From assembly GCA_946479615.1 (NCBI GenBank), contig CAMLGR010000101.1, positions 1-17,946 on the forward strand: a stretch of DNA of 17,946 nucleotides. The letters run 5' to 3'. Source of the stretch: an uncultured Bacteroidota bacterium (GTDB lineage: Bacteria; Bacteroidota; Bacteroidia; Chitinophagales; Chitinophagaceae). Shown here in pieces: positions 15,191 to 17,946 of this stretch. The first letter of the stretch is position 1. The number at the start of each line of letters is the position of its first letter. The position numbers were made by a program, and so were the translations under genes. The notes beneath the pieces are model-generated. The model was not told where the DNA came from. It saw only the letters and a list, made by a program, of their open reading frames with translations, and did no database searches.

Positions 15191-16183
15191 CTACAGGTAA
15201 AACGTGATCACAAAGGTACTCCCGGCCGGAATATTGTTTGTCACCGAAATGTCGGCATTATGATCGCCGGCAATCTTGCTGCAAAGATACAAACCCAGGC
15301 CCGTGCCCTGCGTTTTCCGGGTCGCCTCATTGCCAATACGGTAGAATTTGTTGAAGATCTTTTTCTTCTCTTCCTCCGGAATACCGGCTCCTTCATCTGA
15401 AATGCTCAGTTGAACAAATGTATCCTCCTTTTTCAATGATGCCGTAATACGGCTCTCTTTGGGAGAATATTTCACCGCATTCTCCAGCAAATTATTGACC
15501 AGCATCTGCAACAGCAGGGGGTCGCCTTTAATATCCGCGTCCGGCTCGATCTTTTCCAGGAACTGCTGATCGGGATAGCGGGTCCTGAATTCCTGTATAC
15601 GTTCAGCCAGCAGCGAAGACAGGTCCAGTTCTTCCTTGGAAGATTTATAACCACCTCCATCCAGCTGGGAGGAGATAAGAATATTATTGGTAAGGGAATT
15701 CAGTCTCGATGTTTCTTCCAGCGTAGTACGGATCAGCCGTTTTTGTTTTTCAGGTTCCAGCGAATACTTCTGTAATGTTTCAAGGTTCAGCCGTACTACC
15801 GAGATCGGCGTTTTTAATTCGTGTGTAACGGCCATCATGAAATTTTGCTGTTGCTGCTGCAGCCTGAATTGCCGGCGAACCGAGCTATATACAAACGAAG
15901 CGCCGATCGACAGTAACACAAGAAAAACAGTTCCTTCACTGATGTACTTGGCAATATTGCGCGTATAATCTAGATAGATCTATATCAATACAGTTTTATA
16001 AAGACCAGGTGATATAGTATTGTCGACCGTAGCATTTAATTGCCTGACCTTGAAATCCCGCATCTGGTCATTCTGTTTTTCCAGCGAAATAAACCACCAT
16101 ACCAGTGCGGCTACGATATAGGTAAGCAGCAGCCAGTAGATAACTGTGGAGCGGGAGAATTTCTTTTTTGCGGGTGAGGCCAT
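15191..16183 (-). pseudogene. Sensor histidine kinase split by an in-frame TAG codon
   Basis: One 330-codon reading frame from the ATG at 16183 to the stop at 15191, interrupted only by TAG at codon 68 (15980-15982). Codons 1-67 encode a basic N-terminus and the first membrane segment (TVIYWLLLTYIVAALVWWF). After the TAG the same frame continues with IYLDYTRNIAKYISEG, the second membrane segment, QQQQQNFMMAV, the H-box with His121 (THELKTP), the N-box (VNNLLENAVKYS, near 229-240), G1 DEGAGIP and G2 GTGLGL. The kinase core therefore looks intact. Downstream restart could use a GTG at 15919, inside the second membrane segment, and would lose the first segment. Explanations are a recent null mutation, a sequencing error, or amber readthrough. 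The response regulator follows 3 bases later. The frame open to 16261 is rejected because it reads through a direct repeat. Confidence 0.85.
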
Positions 16184-16189
16184 GGGGTG

Positions 16190-16228
16190 AATAGTGAATG
16201 GTGAATAGTCAATAGTGAATGGTGAATA
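16190..16228. repeat. 18-base direct repeat upstream of the sensor kinase
   Basis: AATAGTGAATGGTGAATA occurs exactly at 16190-16207 and 16211-16228, separated by 3 bases. It lies within the 5' untranslated stretch just before the kinase ATG (16183). GTGAATA/GTGAATG sub-units recur within each copy. Confidence 0.85.
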
Positions 16229-16289
16229 AGACCGGTTAATTACATGGGCTGACGGGATCACACTGCTAACCCGCTCTTCGCCCTGATCC

Positions 16290-16760
16290 TCACTTGTCTT
16301 TCTCCAGTCTCAATCCTACATTCAGTACATTCTGTAATGGGTCTTCGCGCATAATCTGTGCTACCGTAAAGGAATAATCACCGGCTTTTAAGGTTTGCTT
16401 TTCGAGGAGGATCCGGTGTTCATACACATCATCCATACCATTTCCCTGCCAGCCGCCATCATTGGTGCCCAGGGTAAGATCACGTTGTACTTTAATGGTG
16501 CTGTCGCTGCCCGGACCTTTGATATACAGGTTTACATAAATATTATTGAAGCTGTATTTATCAGTATGCCTTAATACCAGGAAGATCTTGTACGGCTTGC
16601 TGGTATCGGTGATCCTGAAATTAAACACCGGTTTATAACTGCTCTTCCAGGCATGTTGCGGTATATTGACCGAGCTCTCATACATGTCGATAGTAGTGCA
16701 GGAAGAAAAAAAGCAGGCAATAAAAAGTGCGGAAAACGATATGCGCAGAAGATTTTTCAA
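16290..16760 (-). CDS. gldH: Gliding-motility lipoprotein GldH
   Basis: 156-residue lipoprotein. The signal peptide ends in a lipobox (CFFSSC, lipidated Cys21), and the mature part shows GldH-like features in order: the short YESSVNIPQHAW segment, FNFRITDTSKPYKIFLVLRH, YSFNNIYVNLYI, GGWQGNGMDD, and a C-terminal FTVAQIMREDPLQNVLNVGLRLE. GldH is part of the Gld set needed for gliding and is found in gliding and many non-gliding Bacteroidota, associated with the type IX secretion machinery. The start is a TTG at 16760; no in-frame ATG precedes a usable signal peptide. It follows yicC by 62 bases and has its own -7 box 13 bases upstream. The sensor kinase begins 106 bases downstream. Confidence 0.88.
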   Translation of the reverse strand: MKNLLRISFSALFIACFFSSCTTIDMYESSVNIPQHAWKSSYKPVFNFRITDTSKPYKIFLVLRHTDKYSFNNIYVNLYIKGPGSDSTIKVQRDLTLGTNDGGWQGNGMDDVYEHRILLEKQTLKAGDYSFTVAQIMREDPLQNVLNVGLRLEKDK

Positions 16761-16773
16761 ATCAGGTTTTTTG

Positions 16774-16781
16774 CAAAAATA
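16774..16781 (-). promoter_or_regulatory. TATTTTTG -7 promoter box for gldH
   Basis: On the - strand TATTTTTG fits TAnnTTTG exactly and ends 13 bases before the TTG start of gldH, inside the 62-base gap after yicC. The -33 side is not obvious. Confidence 0.42.
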
Positions 16782-16822
16782 ATCAAAGAAAGGTGAAGCC
16801 GGTAGTTCAGCCGGGTACCGGG

Positions 16823-17698
16823 TTAAAGGACATTCAATACCTGTTCTTTCGCTTTTTCCAGTTCGTCTTTCATCAGCACCACGCTTTTCTGAATGGTGGA
16901 ATCGTAGGCTTTGGAACCGGTAGTATTGATCTCGCGACCGATCTCCTGGAGTATAAAGGATAATTTTTTCCCTTTCGAATCATCCTGCTCGTTGATCAGG
17001 GTCTTGAAATACTCGCAATGATTTTTCAGGCGCACCTGCTCCTCGCTGATATCGATCTTCTCTATATAATATATAAGTTCCTGCTCCAGGCGGTTGCTGT
17101 CATAGTTTTCCTTGCCTACATTTTCTTCCAGCAGCTTGGTCAGTCCTTCGCGGATCTTTTGCTGGCGCAATGGTTCGAGCTTGATGACTTCCTGTTGTTG
17201 TATCAGTATGTTTTCAATACGGGAAAGCAGGTCCGTTTCCAGCGATCTTCCTTCATCCAGCCGGTGCTTGTTCAGGTTGTCGATGGCTTTTTTAATGATA
17301 TTCTGTAATTCCACCCATTCTTTATCTGTCAGTGTTTCACTGCTGGGAGTGATCACTTCGGGTAATTTGACCAACGTGCTCAGGATATGAGAAGGGTCGA
17401 GATTCAAAGAAGCGGATAATTCGGCCAGGGGCTTATAGTAAGACTTGGCCAGGTCCGTATTAATAGTAACAGGTTTGGCGCTACCCGTTTCTTTCAGGCT
17501 GATGGTGCAGTCGACGCTGCCACGACCGAGCTTTTCAGAAACCAGGCGGCGGATATCAAACTCGAACGGCTTTAACATTGCCGGAAGTTTCAGTTGTAGT
17601 TCAAACTGTTTGCCGTTAAGAGATTTTACATCAACCAGGAATGTTTTATCGCCGACATTGCTTTCGGCTCTTCCGAAACCGGTCATGGATTTCAGCAT
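16823..17698 (-). CDS. yicC: YicC-family endoribonuclease
   Basis: 291-residue cytoplasmic protein of the YicC family, members of which are endoribonucleases implicated in RNA turnover and stress adaptation. It begins with the family hallmark MLKSMTGFGRAE. The N-terminal domain (about 1-155) includes VDVKSLNGKQFEL and RGSVDC. A helical middle (about 160-220) leads to the conserved C-terminal domain, with KGKKLSFILQEIGREINTTG followed by SKAYDS and KDELEKAKEQVLN. Length is normal. The ATG at 17698 gives the exact family start. A promoter-like TTG-N18-TACCTTTA lies just upstream. Its - strand neighbour downstream is gldH. Confidence 0.92.
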   Translation of the reverse strand: MLKSMTGFGRAESNVGDKTFLVDVKSLNGKQFELQLKLPAMLKPFEFDIRRLVSEKLGRGSVDCTISLKETGSAKPVTINTDLAKSYYKPLAELSASLNLDPSHILSTLVKLPEVITPSSETLTDKEWVELQNIIKKAIDNLNKHRLDEGRSLETDLLSRIENILIQQQEVIKLEPLRQQKIREGLTKLLEENVGKENYDSNRLEQELIYYIEKIDISEEQVRLKNHCEYFKTLINEQDDSKGKKLSFILQEIGREINTTGSKAYDSTIQKSVVLMKDELEKAKEQVLNVL

Positions 17699-17721
17699 GA
17701 AATGGATTTTTGATTATTGGT

Positions 17722-17750
17722 AAAGGTATTTGAATTATTGGTATTGCAAT
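17722..17750 (-). promoter_or_regulatory. Candidate promoter for yicC (TTG-N18-TACCTTTA)
   Basis: On the - strand TTG at 17750-17748 and TACCTTTA at 17729-17722 are 18 bases apart. The -7 box differs from TAnnTTTG only in its last base and ends 23 bases before the ATG. Confidence 0.42.
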
Positions 17751-17767
17751 AGGGAGAGGGAATTAAG

Positions 17768-17836
17768 AATTAAGAGTTATGAATTATGAATATGGGGTGA
17801 TACTTACGCCACATTCATAATTCATAACTCGTAATT
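17768..17836. repeat. Palindromic repeat with TTATGAAT arms, copy 2
   Basis: Inverted repeat with an exact 18-base core, GAGTTATGAATTATGAAT (17774-17791) and its complement (17813-17830), extendable to 24-base arms with one mismatch. The loop is 21 bases. It lies upstream of yicC and shares the TTATGAAT core with the element at 9952-9996. Confidence 0.87.
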
Positions 17837-17850
17837 CCCTGAAGGGGTTT

Positions 17851-17884
17851 TAAATTAAAAATCCCTTCGAAAAATCGAAGGGAT
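17851..17884 (-). terminator. Intrinsic terminator for a - strand gene beyond the right edge
   Basis: ATCCCTTCGA (17861-17870) and TCGAAGGGAT (17875-17884) form a perfect 10-base stem with a 4-base loop. Read on the - strand, the stem is followed by TTTTTAATTTAAAA, a usable U-tract. On the + strand the hairpin has no T-run after it. The gene it would end must start to the right of the window; bases 17885-17946 show no supportable coding frame. Confidence 0.75.
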
Positions 17885-17946
17885 CATTATATGGATGGGT
17901 TAGTAAGTACAGGGAAAACGAATTTCCCATCACAATATTAAATATA

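Noticed and set aside
15969..15981. XbaI/BglII-like sites as a cloning scar
   Set aside because: The surrounding sequence continues in frame as native kinase with no vector sequence, so an artificial linker is not supported.
16184..16261. 26-codon N-terminal extension of the sensor kinase
   Set aside because: It encodes YSPFTIDYSPFTI by reading through the 18-base direct repeat, while the ATG at 16183 gives a basic N-terminus before the first membrane segment.
17885..17946. 3' end of a - strand gene at the right edge
   Set aside because: The terminator implies a gene further right, but the 62 bases have no frame with recognisable protein features, so no coding call is made.

Overview
The window looks like chromosome from a Bacteroidota bacterium, most likely the Chitinophagaceae or a close family. 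The evidence is a gliding-motility lipoprotein (GldH), a BatD protein, several TAnnTTTG promoter boxes typical of the phylum, almost no Shine-Dalgarno sequences, and AT-rich palindromic intergenic repeats. The placement rests on gene content and protein style only. No phage, plasmid, CRISPR, tRNA or rRNA was found, and no stretch over 300 bases lacks a gene.

Left part (1-4322, + strand): the 3' end of an aldehyde dehydrogenase is followed with no gap by a membrane-anchored glutathione-peroxidase-like protein. Then come an orphan hybrid sensor kinase (membrane domain, PAS, kinase core, receiver) and a small CBU_0592-type membrane protein.

Middle part: on the - strand lie a membrane-embedded MutS-family ATPase (4344-6140) and a DusB-type tRNA-dihydrouridine synthase (6248-7288). 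Divergent from dusB is a + strand run: CPBP-family membrane protease, CdsA, a small predicted outer-membrane beta-barrel protein, and phosphatidylserine decarboxylase. CdsA and Psd are the first and last steps from phosphatidate to phosphatidylethanolamine. The middle enzyme, PssA, is not in the window.

Right part: a YjjG-type HAD phosphatase (-), an SDR oxidoreductase (+) and a stand-alone BatD (+) are followed by a - strand block that reads yicC, gldH, sensor kinase, OmpR-type response regulator. The sensor kinase is split by one in-frame TAG codon, although reading continues in the same frame with family-like sequence on both sides.

The most striking non-coding structure is a family of hairpin repeats built from CACATAGG-type units around a conserved GGCTGGCGTA core. 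It occurs three times (10721-10815, 11582-11705, 14353-14425), always between genes. A second palindrome family (TTATGAAT arms) occurs twice, and an 18-bp direct repeat precedes the split kinase. Three genes have a TAnnTTTG box only 3-4 bases before the start codon, which suggests leaderless transcripts.

I found no clear candidate for a wholly new multi-gene system. The best leads are the repeat family, the interrupted kinase, the membrane MutS homologue and the orphan BatD.
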